From Amycolatopsis sp. CA-126428 (GTDB lineage: Bacteria > Actinomycetota > Actinomycetes > Mycobacteriales > Pseudonocardiaceae): a DNA stretch of 64,000 bases. A program made the translations under genes and the position numbers. The stretch is from contig NZ_PPHF01000048.1 of the NCBI RefSeq assembly GCF_002904335.1, positions 186,001 through 250,000 of the forward strand, read 5' to 3'. Of the stretch, positions 8,601 to 16,100 are shown one piece after another; within the stretch, counting starts at the first letter, position 1; each line of letters opens with the position of its first letter. The notes beneath the pieces are model-generated. The model worked only from the letters and a program-made list of their open reading frames with translations. It did no database searches and was not told where the DNA came from.

Positions 8601-10022
8601 GACCTCGCCGGCGCGGTACGCGGGCCGGTCGGCCGTCTTCGTCATGCCCAGCGCCGGGTGCAGGACGTCGACGCGCGCGCTGGCGACGCCTTCGAGCGCG
8701 TCGCCGAGCGCGCTCGTGCCCGTGGCCTTCGCGGTGTTCGTGAAGTCGTCGGGCGGTGCGGTTCCGGTGCAGGTGTAGCTGATCGTCTGGTGCGGGGCGA
8801 GCGTGCCGAGCGGTTTGGCGCAGCCCGGGACGGCCGGGTCGGCAACCTCGACACCGGACGCCGGGACCTCGCCCGGGTTGGTCACGACGACGGCGAACGG
8901 CACCGGCTCACCGGCGTGCGCCTTCGGCCGGGTAGCGCGCACAGCGAGCTGAAGTTCGGGCACCGGCACGGAAAACGCGAGATTCTGCGCCAGGATGGCG
9001 TCGCCGCTGGTGACGAAGCCGAGCTTCGTGTTCGTCGCGCCGGCAGGGACGCTGTCGACGTTGAACGCCTTCGCGTCGACGCTGAAGTTGTTCTTCGCGC
9101 CCGGCGCCGCGGCGTTGTCGGCGCTGGAGACGAAGAAATTGGCCGTACCACCGGTTGCGGGCTCGGCGGCCGGGGTGCCGTCGACCAGGAACTGGTCGCC
9201 GGACGCGCCCCAGTCGCCGTCGTACGCCGTGACGCCGAGGTGCGCGTCGGCGGCCGCGGCGCGGAAGCCGGTGATCGTCGCCTCCGCCGCCGGGGCGCCG
9301 GCCGTCTGCCGGACGTGGCCGTCGTAGACGACCACCTTGCGCTTGTTCGGCGCGTAGTCCGCGTTGCGCTCCGGGTAGGCGTAAACGAGCGCGATCGACC
9401 AACCCCCCGCGCAGTCGAAACCCCGCATAGCCCAGACGTTCCCGACCGTCACGTCGAAAGCGGCGGAAACGTTCGCGAAAAGGCTGGTCACGTCGGCGTG
9501 CGCCGAGTAGTAACCGCCGTCTTCGGCGTACCCCGAAGGCGCGATGTCCACGGAGTCCGCGCTGCCGACGGAAAGCCGGACGTTCTGCTTCGCGGGCGTT
9601 CCTGGCGGCGCGACGGCCGAGGGGCCGCAGGTGGTGCTGCCGGCCCAGTTCAGCCGGGCGAAGACGACGTGGGCCCCCGGCGGGACGCCCACCGACGCGC
9701 TCGCCGAGTCGAACGTGCCCGGGTCGGCGTCGACGTCGGCCCACTGCATGAAGAAGTCGTCGTTGGCCAGCGTGTCCTTGCGGTCGGCGGAGTTCGCGCA
9801 CGCCGCGGGGGTCGCCGTCCCCTTGGCCGGCGCGTCATCGGCGGCGACCGGGCAGCGCAGGACGCCGTTGCCCGCGTAGACGAAGTCGCCGTAGACCACG
9901 TCGTCGTAGCCCACCTCGAACGGCGGCGCGGCGGCCGCACCCGCCGACGGCACGAAGGCGGAGGCCAGGAAGACCAGTGCCAGCACGAGAATCGGGCGAA
10001 GCGGTCTTTCGGGCAACGGCAC
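5619..10022 (-). CDS. Giant secreted protein with eleven DUF11-like repeats
   Basis: A 1467-aa surface or secreted protein. A signal peptide (LRPILVLALVFLASAFVPSA, residues 8-27, then GAAAA) is followed by a DUF3344-like N-terminal domain (about 35-355) with VGYDDVVYGDFVYAG, ARLNWAG and RGFDCAGGWSIALVYAYP. Eleven tandem repeats of about 100 aa then run to the C-terminus. Each repeat shows HPA-V/L-x-T, a GD-x-VTFT block, NTGDVPL, a Cys about 15 residues later, a YTC near the middle and ATGTD, so it has two cysteines, probably a disulphide. There is no LPXTG motif, terminal membrane helix or other anchor. The GTG at 10022 directly abuts GGCGAGGA; the TTG two codons later (10014-10016) has better spacing. 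The role is unknown; adhesin or spore/sheath surface protein is a guess. Confidence 0.85.
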   Translation of the reverse strand: MPLPERPLRPILVLALVFLASAFVPSAGAAAAPPFEVGYDDVVYGDFVYAGNGVLRCPVAADDAPAKGTATPAACANSADRKDTLANDDFFMQWADVDADPGTFDSASASVGVPPGAHVVFARLNWAGSTTCGPSAVAPPGTPAKQNVRLSVGSADSVDIAPSGYAEDGGYYSAHADVTSLFANVSAAFDVTVGNVWAMRGFDCAGGWSIALVYAYPERNADYAPNKRKVVVYDGHVRQTAGAPAAEATITGFRAAAADAHLGVTAYDGDWGASGDQFLVDGTPAAEPATGGTANFFVSSADNAAAPGAKNNFSVDAKAFNVDSVPAGATNTKLGFVTSGDAILAQNLAFSVPVPELQLAVRATRPKAHAGEPVPFAVVVTNPGEVPASGVEVADPAVPGCAKPLGTLAPHQTISYTCTGTAPPDDFTNTAKATGTSALGDALEGVASARVDVLHPALGMTKTADRPAYRAGEVVTFTIKVTNTGDTGLADLQVADPKTPSCALTGALAPGESRTTTCAAKAPIADGVNTASAVGTDELGKQVTATADAPAPTIAPAVEVTKTADPPVIHAGDAVTWTVAVHNTGDSPLAPVKLTDDTTSACARTFAGLAAGATQTYTCTANPSRTTTSQVTATGTDLAGRPVTATASATVTVITPELTLTKDATPATARAGDPITFTMTVANAGDAPLTEVAVTDDVPACAKAIGALAPGATVAYRCTVPAPPDDFATTATATGKDQLGRAVKVTDDAAVDVIHPALRLAVRATPAQVREGDTVTWTITAANTGDVPLNEVTVADDQAPACAKRFGTLQPQTQQEYTCTTLAGAAGFANKPALTGTDPTTRPVTAAAEGAFAVQHPAVAITTEVPGGPFREGDKVPFRITVRNTGDVPLASLRVTDAQARDAQAPATGCTQSLEGTLAPAATRDFTCTTTAPADDVTRSVRVTATPPVGSDVTASGSAAVDVIHPAVAVARTVDPAVVHAADTVTSTVTVTNTGDSALQDVAVADERASDCSKSLGRLEPQAKRTYTCTQAAGEADFAAVANATGTDATNRPVTASASAGVDVIHPAISVTDDAAPARVRQGDTVTFTLVVANTGDVPLTDVSLVDSRTPACARSIGTLLPGARQRHSCKVDAGTDNFVSSATASGTDPVKRQVSATDDAAYTVLHPALELTQDLHGGPFRPGDAVTATLTVTNTGDVPLTAVDVRSGSCTKTFDELKPRDRQNFDCTTTAPADDVDIAAEATAEAPIGPPLTAKDTDKADVIHPAVKITAAATPKTVRAGDDVTFTITVTNVGDVPLTAVSVVDEQGTCAHKFDTVAAGTVKTYTCVRKAPADDFGQTVEISGIDPSGRAVQSAGDAKVDVVHPEIAVMKDAAPYEVREGDTVTFSILVKNTGDVPLADVRVVDDHTPSCAHTVPELAADAEVSYICTTIAGKVGFTGKATATGQDPVRRPVTASGEATFVVRMS
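5630..8970 (-). repeat. Eleven tandem coding repeats (DUF11/DUF7507-like)
   Basis: About 300-bp coding units within the giant secreted protein gene. Protein-level identity is partial, so these are old duplications. Repeats 6 and 9 are variants with an extra GGPF element (VPGGPFREGDK, LHGGPFRPGD), which suggests one arose by duplicating a block of about three units. Confidence 0.8.
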
Positions 10023-10091
10023 TCCTCGCCACCTGCGGGGCCGAGACGACCCTGGGAGCGTGGCACGAGAGCCGGTTTTACGCCTTCAAAC

Positions 10092-10574
10092 TCACTCGTT
10101 CGTGGCCCCTGAGCCGGAGGCGGTCAGCTTCGCCGTCGACTCGTGGGTGAGGGCGGTGGCGGCCTGGGCGAACCCGATGATCGTGCGGAGCTCGTCGTCG
10201 GTGTAGCGCTCACAGAGCTCGTACATGCCCTTGACCAGGTGGTCCCACAGGTGCAGGCCGCTCGCGATGGCGGCCTGGTCCAGCGCGATGAGGACCTTGC
10301 GCCGGTCGTCCGGGTGCCGCTCGCGGTTGACGATGCCCTTGCGCTCGAGCCGGTCGATCATCGCCGTCACCGACGCGGGCGCGAGGCCCGACAGGTGCGC
10401 GAGGTCCTTCGGCGTCTGCGGCCCGAAGCGCGCGAGGTAGTCCAGGACCTTGCTCTCCACCGCCGAAAGCCCCCGGGTCTCGGCGATCGCGCTGTGGAAC
10501 ATGACCGTCGCCGTCGACATCTCCCGCGACTTGAGCAGGACTTCCTCGACGAGTTGTGCTCGCTCGCTTGACAC
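10092..10574 (-). CDS. MarR-family transcriptional regulator
   Basis: A 160-aa winged-helix regulator. The winged-helix core reads LSAVESKVLDYLARFGPQTP, DLAHLSGLAPASVTAMIDRL, then ERKGIVNRERHPDDRRKVLI; the DDRR wing is the MarR signature. The start is set at GTG 10572-10574 (MSSERAQLVEEV), since the upstream in-frame extension reads through the divergent promoter region. It is divergent from the FAD monooxygenase with 73 bp between starts, and a palindrome (10598-10617) sits between them. This is the usual arrangement for a MarR protein that represses a flavin oxygenase and itself and responds to an aromatic substrate. The inducer is unknown. Confidence 0.9.
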   Translation of the reverse strand: MSSERAQLVEEVLLKSREMSTATVMFHSAIAETRGLSAVESKVLDYLARFGPQTPKDLAHLSGLAPASVTAMIDRLERKGIVNRERHPDDRRKVLIALDQAAIASGLHLWDHLVKGMYELCERYTDDELRTIIGFAQAATALTHESTAKLTASGSGATNE

Positions 10575-10597
10575 GGCGACCAGCCTAGCCCACTCTT

Positions 10598-10617
10598 TAG
10601 TTCGACAGAACGAATTA
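10598..10617. promoter_or_regulatory. MarR operator candidate
   Basis: TAGTTCG-N6-CGAATTA (6 of 7 positions symmetrical), with a nested GTTC-GACA-GAAC, lies midway between the divergent marR and monooxygenase genes. Its size and position suit a MarR dimer site. Confidence 0.55.
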
Positions 10618-10647
10618 GTTTCTAAGACATTCGAGGGGCCGAACGAC

Positions 10648-11841
10648 ATGACACGGGCACTGATCATCGGGGGTGGCGTCGCGGGCACGATCACGGCCAT
10701 CGCCCTGCACGAAGCCGGGCACGAGCCGCTGCTGTTCGAGGCGTACGACCGCGACTCCGAGGGCGTCGGGGCGTTCCTGACGCTGGCCGTCAACGGCCTG
10801 GACGCGCTGCTCCCGCTCGGCCTCAAGGACGTCGTCCGGAGCGCGGGCTTCGACTCGCCGCGGATGTCGATCGGGCTCGGCAACGGCACCCGGCTCGCCG
10901 AATTCCCCCTGGGCGGCACCCTGCCGGACGGCACGGTGAGCCAGACCGTCCTGCGCTCCGACCTCTACGTGGCGTTGCGCGACGAGGCCGCGCGGCGCGG
11001 CATCCGCGTCGGATACGGCAAGCGCCTGGTCGGCGCGAGCCAGACGAACACGCAGGTCAGCGCGGACTTCTCCGACGGCTCGCACGCGCGAGGCGACCTC
11101 CTGATCGGCGCCGACGGCCTCCGCTCCCGCGTCCGCACGATCATCGACCCGGACGCGCCGTCACCGCGGTACGTCCCGCTGCTGAACACCGGTGGGTTCG
11201 CCGAAGGCCTGGACCTGCCCGACGAGCCGGGCGTGCTGAACATGGTCTTCGGCAAGCGCGTGTTCTTCTGCCACGTCGTCAGCACGGACGGCCGTGTCTG
11301 GTGGTTCGCGAACCCGGCCCGCAAGACCGAACCGGCCCCGGCCGAGCTGATCACGCTCTCGGGCGAGAAGTTGCGCGCCGAGCTCCTCCACCTGGTGGCC
11401 GGCGACCGGACACCGGCCACCGAGATCATCCGCGCCACGCGGGAGATCTACCCGGCCTGGCCGACGTACGACTTCCCGACGGTCCCGGTCTGGCACCGCG
11501 GCCGCATGGTCATCATCGGCGACGCGGCGCACGCGACGTCACCGGCGGCGGGCCAGGGCGCGTCGATGGCCATCGAAGACGCCGTCACGCTGGGCAAATG
11601 CCTCCGCGACGTGCCGGACGTCGAGCGCGCGCTGGCCACCTATGAGGGTCTGCGCCGCGAGCGCGTGGAAGCCGTGGTCGCGGCCGGCAAGCGCAACGGC
11701 GAGCAGAAGGTGATCGGCCCGGTCGGGCGGGTCGTCCGCGACTTCTTCATCAAGCGGGCGTTCGCGAAGCCGTTCGACGAGGACCCGAACGCCTTCATGT
11801 GGGACCACCGCATCGACTGGGACGAGAAGGTCGGCGTTTAG
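10648..11841 (+). CDS. FAD-dependent monooxygenase
   Basis: A 397-aa class A flavoprotein hydroxylase (PHBH fold). The N-terminal dinucleotide site is [20 protein letters not shown] (residues 5-24), the DG motif is [12 protein letters not shown] (about 152), and the GD motif is [16 protein letters not shown] (about 287). These are the three FAD/NAD(P)H fingerprints of the family. GAGGGG lies 9 bp before ATG 10648. It is probably induced through the divergent MarR protein. The substrate is not predictable from sequence; aromatic or polyketide compounds are usual. Its stop codon overlaps that of the convergent dcd by 4 bp. Confidence 0.9.
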   Translation: MTRALIIGGGVAGTITAIALHEAGHEPLLFEAYDRDSEGVGAFLTLAVNGLDALLPLGLKDVVRSAGFDSPRMSIGLGNGTRLAEFPLGGTLPDGTVSQTVLRSDLYVALRDEAARRGIRVGYGKRLVGASQTNTQVSADFSDGSHARGDLLIGADGLRSRVRTIIDPDAPSPRYVPLLNTGGFAEGLDLPDEPGVLNMVFGKRVFFCHVVSTDGRVWWFANPARKTEPAPAELITLSGEKLRAELLHLVAGDRTPATEIIRATREIYPAWPTYDFPTVPVWHRGRMVIIGDAAHATSPAAGQGASMAIEDAVTLGKCLRDVPDVERALATYEGLRRERVEAVVAAGKRNGEQKVIGPVGRVVRDFFIKRAFAKPFDEDPNAFMWDHRIDWDEKVGV

Positions 11842-12419
11842 CGCCAGGTGTCGACGCGGTGGAAGTTCTTGTACGCCCGGCTCGGGGTCGGGCCGCGCTG
11901 CCCCTGGTAGCGGGACCCGGCTTCGCTGGAGCCGTACGGGTGCTCGGCCGAGCTGGAGAGCCGGAAGATACACAGCTGGCCGATCTTCATGCCGGGCCAG
12001 AGCGTGATCGGCAGGTTGGCGACGTTCGACAGCTCCAGGGTGATGTGCCCGGAGAAGCCGGGGTCGATGAACCCGGCGGTCGAGTGCGTGAGCAGCCCGA
12101 GGCGCCCGAGCGACGACTTGCCCTCGAGGCGGCCGGCGAGGTCGTCGGCCAGGGTGACGAGCTCGAACGTCGAGCCGAGCACGAATTCGCCGGGGTGCAG
12201 CACGAAGGGCTCGTCACCCTCCTTCTCGACCAGCGAGGTCAGCTCGTCCTGCTGCAGCTGCGGGTCGATGTGGGTGTACTTGCTGTTGTCGAAGACGCGG
12301 AAGAAGCGGTCGAGCCGGACGTCGATGCTGGACGGCTGGACCATGCCGGCATCGAAGGGGTCGATGCCGAGCCGGCCGGCGTCGAGCTCTTTGCGGAGGT
12401 CACGGTCACTGAGCAGCAC
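11838..12419 (-). CDS. dcd: dCTP deaminase (probably bifunctional, dUMP-forming)
   Basis: A 193-aa pyrimidine nucleotide enzyme that converts dCTP to dUTP; actinobacterial homologues also hydrolyse it to dUMP. Family blocks are [37 protein letters not shown], the catalytic-site stretch [20 protein letters not shown] (Ser/Arg/Glu binding residues) and [14 protein letters not shown]. The C-terminal [16 protein letters not shown] closes over the substrate. The length equals that of mycobacterial Dcd. GTG 12417-12419 gives the conserved MLLSDRD N-terminus. It is convergent with the monooxygenase (4-bp overlap of stops) and 23 bp downstream of the MpaB-type gene. Confidence 0.95.
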   Translation of the reverse strand: MLLSDRDLRKELDAGRLGIDPFDAGMVQPSSIDVRLDRFFRVFDNSKYTHIDPQLQQDELTSLVEKEGDEPFVLHPGEFVLGSTFELVTLADDLAGRLEGKSSLGRLGLLTHSTAGFIDPGFSGHITLELSNVANLPITLWPGMKIGQLCIFRLSSSAEHPYGSSEAGSRYQGQRGPTPSRAYKNFHRVDTWR

Positions 12420-12442
12420 GGCCCGAAGCCTATCCGGTGGGT

Positions 12443-13639
12443 TCAGGCCGCCCGCATGTGCTGCGCGTAGGTGGTGTCGGGCGCGAAGATCTTCTCGAGC
12501 CGCTTCACGTACCCGCGGCGCCCGGCCTGCCCGATCCGTTCCTGCAGCGCGGTGGCCCCGGGGATGAACCGCCGCACGGTCTCGGCGGCGAAGTTGACCC
12601 CCGCGACGGCGACGATCGCGGCCTGCGCGACGGGATCGTTCGGCAGCCCGAGGAAGTCGGCGTTGGTCTTCCCGAGCACGAGCCGGCTGATCGACGAGTG
12701 CACGGCGACGGAGACGTGCGAGAGCACCTTCCCGACAGCCCCGCGCCCCTCGCCGACGGCGGCGTTGGCCTCGATGAGCGCCTTGGCGAGCCGCTTCGAG
12801 TCGTCGTCCGGGATGAACTCGGTGGCGGCGAGCAGCCACAACAGCCGCCAGGCGTCCTCTTCGGAGGCGGGCAGCAGCTCGTCGTCGACCCCCATGAGCC
12901 AGCCGATGTAGCGCCAGAGGTGCAGGATGTCACCGCGTTCGCGGGCGGAGTAGCGGAGGCCGAGCAGCTGCGTGCCGAAGACGTAGACGAGCGAGAAGAG
13001 CAGGAGTGTCCCGGCGGTCTGCACCTGGTTGACGGGCCGGTCCCAGGCCGCGTAGTCCCAGTCGTCCCGCCGGTTCATGGCGGCGCGGACGTGGGCGTGC
13101 ACGAGCCGGATCCGCAGCGCGGACGCGTACCCCTTCCGGCCGTGCTCGAGGGCACCGGGCGTGGTGACATCGATCCACCACGCGGCGGTCTCGACGAGCC
13201 GCCGGATGGCCTGGTATTCGATCTCCCCGGTCCCGACCAGCGATTTCGTGGCGCGCGACGCGAGGTAGCCGCCCATTAGCGACATGTCCCCGAGCGGGAA
13301 GAGCCCCAGCAACCCGGCCCGCGTGATGGCTTTCGCGCCCCGCTCGAGCCGGTCGTCATCGACCCAGTAGGGCTTGGCGTCGACCTGGTCGAAGAAGTCC
13401 TTGAGCGGCCCGGTCGCTTCGGCCCGGTTCGTCAGCGCTTCCTCGAAGAGGGCGCGCCCCTGCCCTTTGGGCTGCGGCGCCATCCAGGCGACGACGTCGT
13501 CCGCGAGCCGGTCCTGCACCTGGGCGAACTCCCGCAGACGCGCGACCTGCCGCTCGTCACCCCGGATGTCGCCCTCGATGAACAGCCGCTGGGCCAGCCG
13601 GAACCCGCCTTGCCGGAACAGCTCGGGCTCGTCCACCAC
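12443..13639 (-). CDS. MpaB/DUF2236-type oxygenase family protein
   Basis: A 398-aa protein of the oxygenase-MpaB/latex-clearing (DUF2236) superfamily, probably a b-type haem protein. Conserved stretches include [19 protein letters not shown] (about residues 108-126), [31 protein letters not shown] and the [15 protein letters not shown] block. The start is assigned to GTG 13637-13639, because a GGAGG lies 5 bp upstream; neighbouring GTG codons on either side are alternatives. The 5' region holds a perfect palindrome (13657-13672). The substrate is unknown; relatives degrade terpenoid or steroid-like and polyisoprenoid compounds. Confidence 0.82.
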   Translation of the reverse strand: MVDEPELFRQGGFRLAQRLFIEGDIRGDERQVARLREFAQVQDRLADDVVAWMAPQPKGQGRALFEEALTNRAEATGPLKDFFDQVDAKPYWVDDDRLERGAKAITRAGLLGLFPLGDMSLMGGYLASRATKSLVGTGEIEYQAIRRLVETAAWWIDVTTPGALEHGRKGYASALRIRLVHAHVRAAMNRRDDWDYAAWDRPVNQVQTAGTLLLFSLVYVFGTQLLGLRYSARERGDILHLWRYIGWLMGVDDELLPASEEDAWRLLWLLAATEFIPDDDSKRLAKALIEANAAVGEGRGAVGKVLSHVSVAVHSSISRLVLGKTNADFLGLPNDPVAQAAIVAVAGVNFAAETVRRFIPGATALQERIGQAGRRGYVKRLEKIFAPDTTYAQHMRAA

Positions 13640-13656
13640 ACTCACCTCCGCCAGTC

Positions 13657-13672
13657 GACAACAAGTGTTGTC
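13657..13672. promoter_or_regulatory. Palindromic operator before the MpaB-type gene
   Basis: GACAACA-AG-TGTTGTC is a perfect 16-bp palindrome 17 bp upstream of the gene's start. A second inverted repeat, CTTGAC-N8-GTCAAG, follows at 13674-13693. Both look like repressor sites for a TetR-type regulator that is not encoded next door. Confidence 0.5.
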
Positions 13673-13704
13673 ACTTGACGGGCGCGAGTCAAGGAGGAGG
13701 GGCC

Positions 13705-13735
13705 TGGACAGGGGGATCACGTTGCCGTGTATGCT
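13705..13735 (+). promoter_or_regulatory. Promoter candidate of tRNA-Gly
   Basis: TGGACA (13705-13710), a 19-bp spacer and TATGCT (13730-13735) lie 11 bp before the mature tRNA 5' end. Spacing is slightly long for a housekeeping promoter. Confidence 0.45.
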
Positions 13736-13746
13736 GGCGACGCACT

Positions 13747-13817
13747 GCGGATGTAGTTCAATGGTAGAACATCAGCTTCCCAAGCTGAATACGCGGGTTC
13801 GATTCCCGTCATCCGCT
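13747..13817 (+). tRNA. tRNA-Gly(CCC)
   Basis: The cloverleaf is complete. The acceptor stem is GCGGATG/CATCCGC and the D-loop holds TTCAATGGTAGAA. The anticodon arm is TCAGC-TTCCCAA-GCTGA (anticodon CCC), and the T-arm is CGGGTTCGATTCCCG. CCA is not encoded. Its 3' half is the integration target of the adjacent element: the same 42 bp recurs at 16480-16521, and the original terminator of this tRNA now lies beyond that copy. Confidence 0.97.
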
Positions 13818-13820
13818 CTC
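13779..13820. repeat. att site, left copy (inside tRNA-Gly)
   Basis: This 42-bp stretch, from the anticodon to 3 bp past the tRNA, is identical to 16480-16521 except at position 13786 (T here, C there). Direct repetition of a tRNA 3' end is the standard scar of tyrosine-integrase insertion. Confidence 0.9.
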
Positions 13821-13850
13821 ATAGCGAAGCCCCAGGTCACACGGTGTCTA

Positions 13851-14190
13851 CTACGTGTCGGCGTCACTGGTCGCCCTCTGGCAGATCAGGGCTGCCCGCA
13901 TGGTCGTCGTGCCCCCATCCGCGCCATCAGGTCCTTGGTCGAGGTACCGGCCCTCGACGCCCAGATGTTCCCCCGCTTGCCGGAGGTCATGGAAGTGCAG
14001 TCTCTTGAGCCCCATCCTTTTCGACGACCTCCACACACCGGGTGCACTGGCCGAAGTTCGGCCGGCGGACCGCGTGCCAGGTCTCCAAGTGCCGCAGCAG
14101 GTCGCGGCGAACCGCCGTCGAAATGATCAGCGTCCGGACACCGGTCCGCGACTTCGGGCTCGTTCCGCTTTGCGCGACTCGGCACAACGA
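13851..14190 (-). pseudogene. Tyrosine integrase remnant
   Basis: The catalytic half of an actinomycete tyrosine recombinase is spread over shifting reading frames. The segment SPKSRTGVRTL lies in one frame near 14130-14160. LHFHDLR follows in a second frame near 14000, where the HxLRH box reads HDLRQ. STKDLMARMG is in a third frame near 13920, and MRAALICQRATSDADT returns to the second frame near 13860. In relatives the last block is ALIYQ(H/R)AT, so the catalytic Tyr is Cys here. At least two frameshifts, loss of the N-terminal domain and loss of the nucleophile make it dead. Its position next to attL and its orientation fit the integrase that inserted the element. Confidence 0.8.
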
Positions 14191-14267
14191 TGGTTCACAT
14201 CGGCACCGGCATCTGACATGATCCGACTCAACCCAATAGCGAACGAGGCAAGCGGAGTTGAGGTTGA

Positions 14268-15479
14268 ATGTCCATAGACGAGGCACCAGACTGGGACGAT
14301 TCTGATGGTGAAGAAGCAGACGCAGGTAGCGGAGTAAGTTCCGAAGATGTCACACGCGCCGTGGTAACAGACACCGACTGGACAACTGAGACCATCCTGA
14401 GCCAGCTAAGGCGCGGCAATATTCAGCTTGATCCCAGGTTTCAGAGGCGAGACGCGTGGACCAAGTCGAGAAAAAGCAAGTTTATCGAATCCCTAATCCT
14501 TGGGCTACCAATTCCTCAAATTGTACTTGCGGAAGACAAGGGGCGTAGAGGCAAGTTCATCGTACTAGACGGAAAGCAACGACTTCTGGCATTACGTCAA
14601 TTTGCGGCAGGCTCTAGCCTTGCAGTTCCCGATGCGGAAGAGAATTTTACCGGATATTCCCTGTCCGCACTGGAGGTTCGAGACGATCTTCGGCTCGCAA
14701 CTTTGAAGAAGATGGAGAACGATGGTCGCTACGTGGACGACCTCAACGCTCTGCTGAATGAGACCATCAGAACCGTCGTAGTTCGCCAGTGGCCCAACGA
14801 GGATTTCCTTAATCTCGTTTTCCTAAGGTTGAACACCGGCAGCGTTAAACTGTCGCCTCAAGAACTCCGACAAGCTCTTCACCCCGGAGAATTCACAAAC
14901 TTCCTAGATGATTTTGCAACTGAAAGCAGCTCCCTACAACGCGCGCTGCGAATCAAGAAGCCCGATTTCAGGATGCGCGACGTCGAGATTCTACTTCGCT
15001 ATTTCGCATTCGAATATCGAATCGAGAAGTACACAGGAAACCTAAAGAAATTCCTCGACGAGACCGTACAGGAATTTAATGGTCATTGGGATTCACTGCA
15101 GGCGGAGATAGAGCTCACGGCAGACCGCTTCGCGGACGCAATCGAAGCAACCTTTAGCATCTTCGATGACAATGCCTTCTTTCGGTGGTCAAAAGGTGGC
15201 TATGAGGGTCGCTTCAATCGTGCAGTTTTTGACGTTATGGTCCATTATTTCGGCCAGCCTGCTATTCGTGATTTGGCAGTAGAAAAGGCAACTTTCGTCG
15301 AGAATGCATTTAAGGACCTCTGTGAAACTGACATCGAGTTCGTAGAGTCTATACAGACGACGACAAAGACACCGCTTGCAACGCATCGTCGACTATCGCG
15401 TTGGGGCCAGAAGTTGTCGACAGCGCTAGACGTTGACATTCGGATACCTACATTCGAAGACAACCGGATAAACTTGTAG
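14268..15479 (+). CDS. DUF262 (ParB/GmrS-like) protein
   Basis: A 403-aa protein with the DUF262 fold, related to ParB-type nucleotidases and to the N-terminal part of GmrSD type IV restriction enzymes. Signatures are LRRGNIQLDPRFQRRDAW (about 47-64), SKFIESLILGLPIPQIVLAE (70-89) and the nucleotide/catalytic motif VLDGKQRLLALRQF (DGKQR at 101-105; canonical DGQQR). LNTGSVKLSPQELRQALHPG follows near residue 193. The DUF1524/HNH nuclease half of GmrSD is absent. GAGG lies 5 bp before the ATG. The stop is 6 bp before the HEPN gene, so they form one operon inside the tRNA-Gly element. Low GC marks it as acquired. A role as sensor or NTPase subunit of a defence or toxin pair is inference. Confidence 0.88.
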   Translation: MSIDEAPDWDDSDGEEADAGSGVSSEDVTRAVVTDTDWTTETILSQLRRGNIQLDPRFQRRDAWTKSRKSKFIESLILGLPIPQIVLAEDKGRRGKFIVLDGKQRLLALRQFAAGSSLAVPDAEENFTGYSLSALEVRDDLRLATLKKMENDGRYVDDLNALLNETIRTVVVRQWPNEDFLNLVFLRLNTGSVKLSPQELRQALHPGEFTNFLDDFATESSSLQRALRIKKPDFRMRDVEILLRYFAFEYRIEKYTGNLKKFLDETVQEFNGHWDSLQAEIELTADRFADAIEATFSIFDDNAFFRWSKGGYEGRFNRAVFDVMVHYFGQPAIRDLAVEKATFVENAFKDLCETDIEFVESIQTTTKTPLATHRRLSRWGQKLSTALDVDIRIPTFEDNRINL

Positions 15480-15485
15480 GAAACC

Positions 15486-16100
15486 ATGCCATCGGCGCGA
15501 TTTAGTGATTTGACGAAACGAATCTCGGAGCTCAAGAGACATCTTCTCCCTCGCAAATTCGATCCTACTGGATCTTATTCCGATGCCGTTTATGAACGCG
15601 CAAGAGCTTTTAGGGTATTAGCCCATGCGGAGTTTGAGGCGTATATCGAAGATCGCGCGGCAGAAGTAGTGAACCGAGCCTTCGATGTTTGGAAGGACGC
15701 CGGCAAGCTTGCACCATGCCTACTATCTTTAGTGGCTTACAAAGACTCATTGCACCCAGTCCCAGGCTCGTTATCCGACTCTTCCAACAAGCATAAATTT
15801 CACAACCTTACTGGCGTTGTGGACGCGGCAAGAAACGAGTTCAATAAATACCTGCGACGACAAAACCATGGGATCAAGGAAAAGAACATACTAAGAATTC
15901 TAATACCAATCGGCATTAAGATAGAGGAGATAAATAGCTCCTGGCTTGTTACAACAGATACTTGGGCAGCCTCAAGGGGAGATGCTGCCCATAAAAGTGC
16001 GAAACTTCAAGTCAAACTTGATCCACAACATGAGCTAAAGACCGTTATGGAGATATTGGAAGGATTCGAAGAAATGGATCAGAAGATTGCGAATTTGTAG
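15486..16100 (+). CDS. HEPN-domain protein (RiboL-PSP/MAE_28990-like), putative RNase
   Basis: A 204-aa all-helical protein. The N-terminal helix RARAFRVLAHAEFEAYIED (about 38-56) is typical of HEPN_RiboL-PSP-type families. The C-terminal region carries ASRGDAAHKSA with R164 and H169, the R-X4-H pair that forms the metal-independent RNase site of HEPN toxins and Cas/Abi proteins. The AGGAAACC overlapping the upstream DUF262 stop serves as ribosome binding site, so translation is probably coupled. Together with DUF262 it looks like a nucleic-acid-targeting defence or toxin module. The family call rests on the motif and helix pattern only; a non-catalytic HEPN is possible. Confidence 0.72.
   Translation: MPSARFSDLTKRISELKRHLLPRKFDPTGSYSDAVYERARAFRVLAHAEFEAYIEDRAAEVVNRAFDVWKDAGKLAPCLLSLVAYKDSLHPVPGSLSDSSNKHKFHNLTGVVDAARNEFNKYLRRQNHGIKEKNILRILIPIGIKIEEINSSWLVTTDTWAASRGDAAHKSAKLQVKLDPQHELKTVMEILEGFEEMDQKIANL

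Noticed and set aside
5630-8970. CRISPR-like repeat array
   Set aside because: The periodicity of about 300 bp is protein-coding repeats; there are no short direct repeats with unique spacers here or elsewhere in the window.
5682-10112. 1476-aa plus-strand open frame
   Set aside because: It is the exact antisense of the repeat protein gene; composition is Arg/Gly-rich without domains, and the minus frame has a signal peptide and clear repeats.
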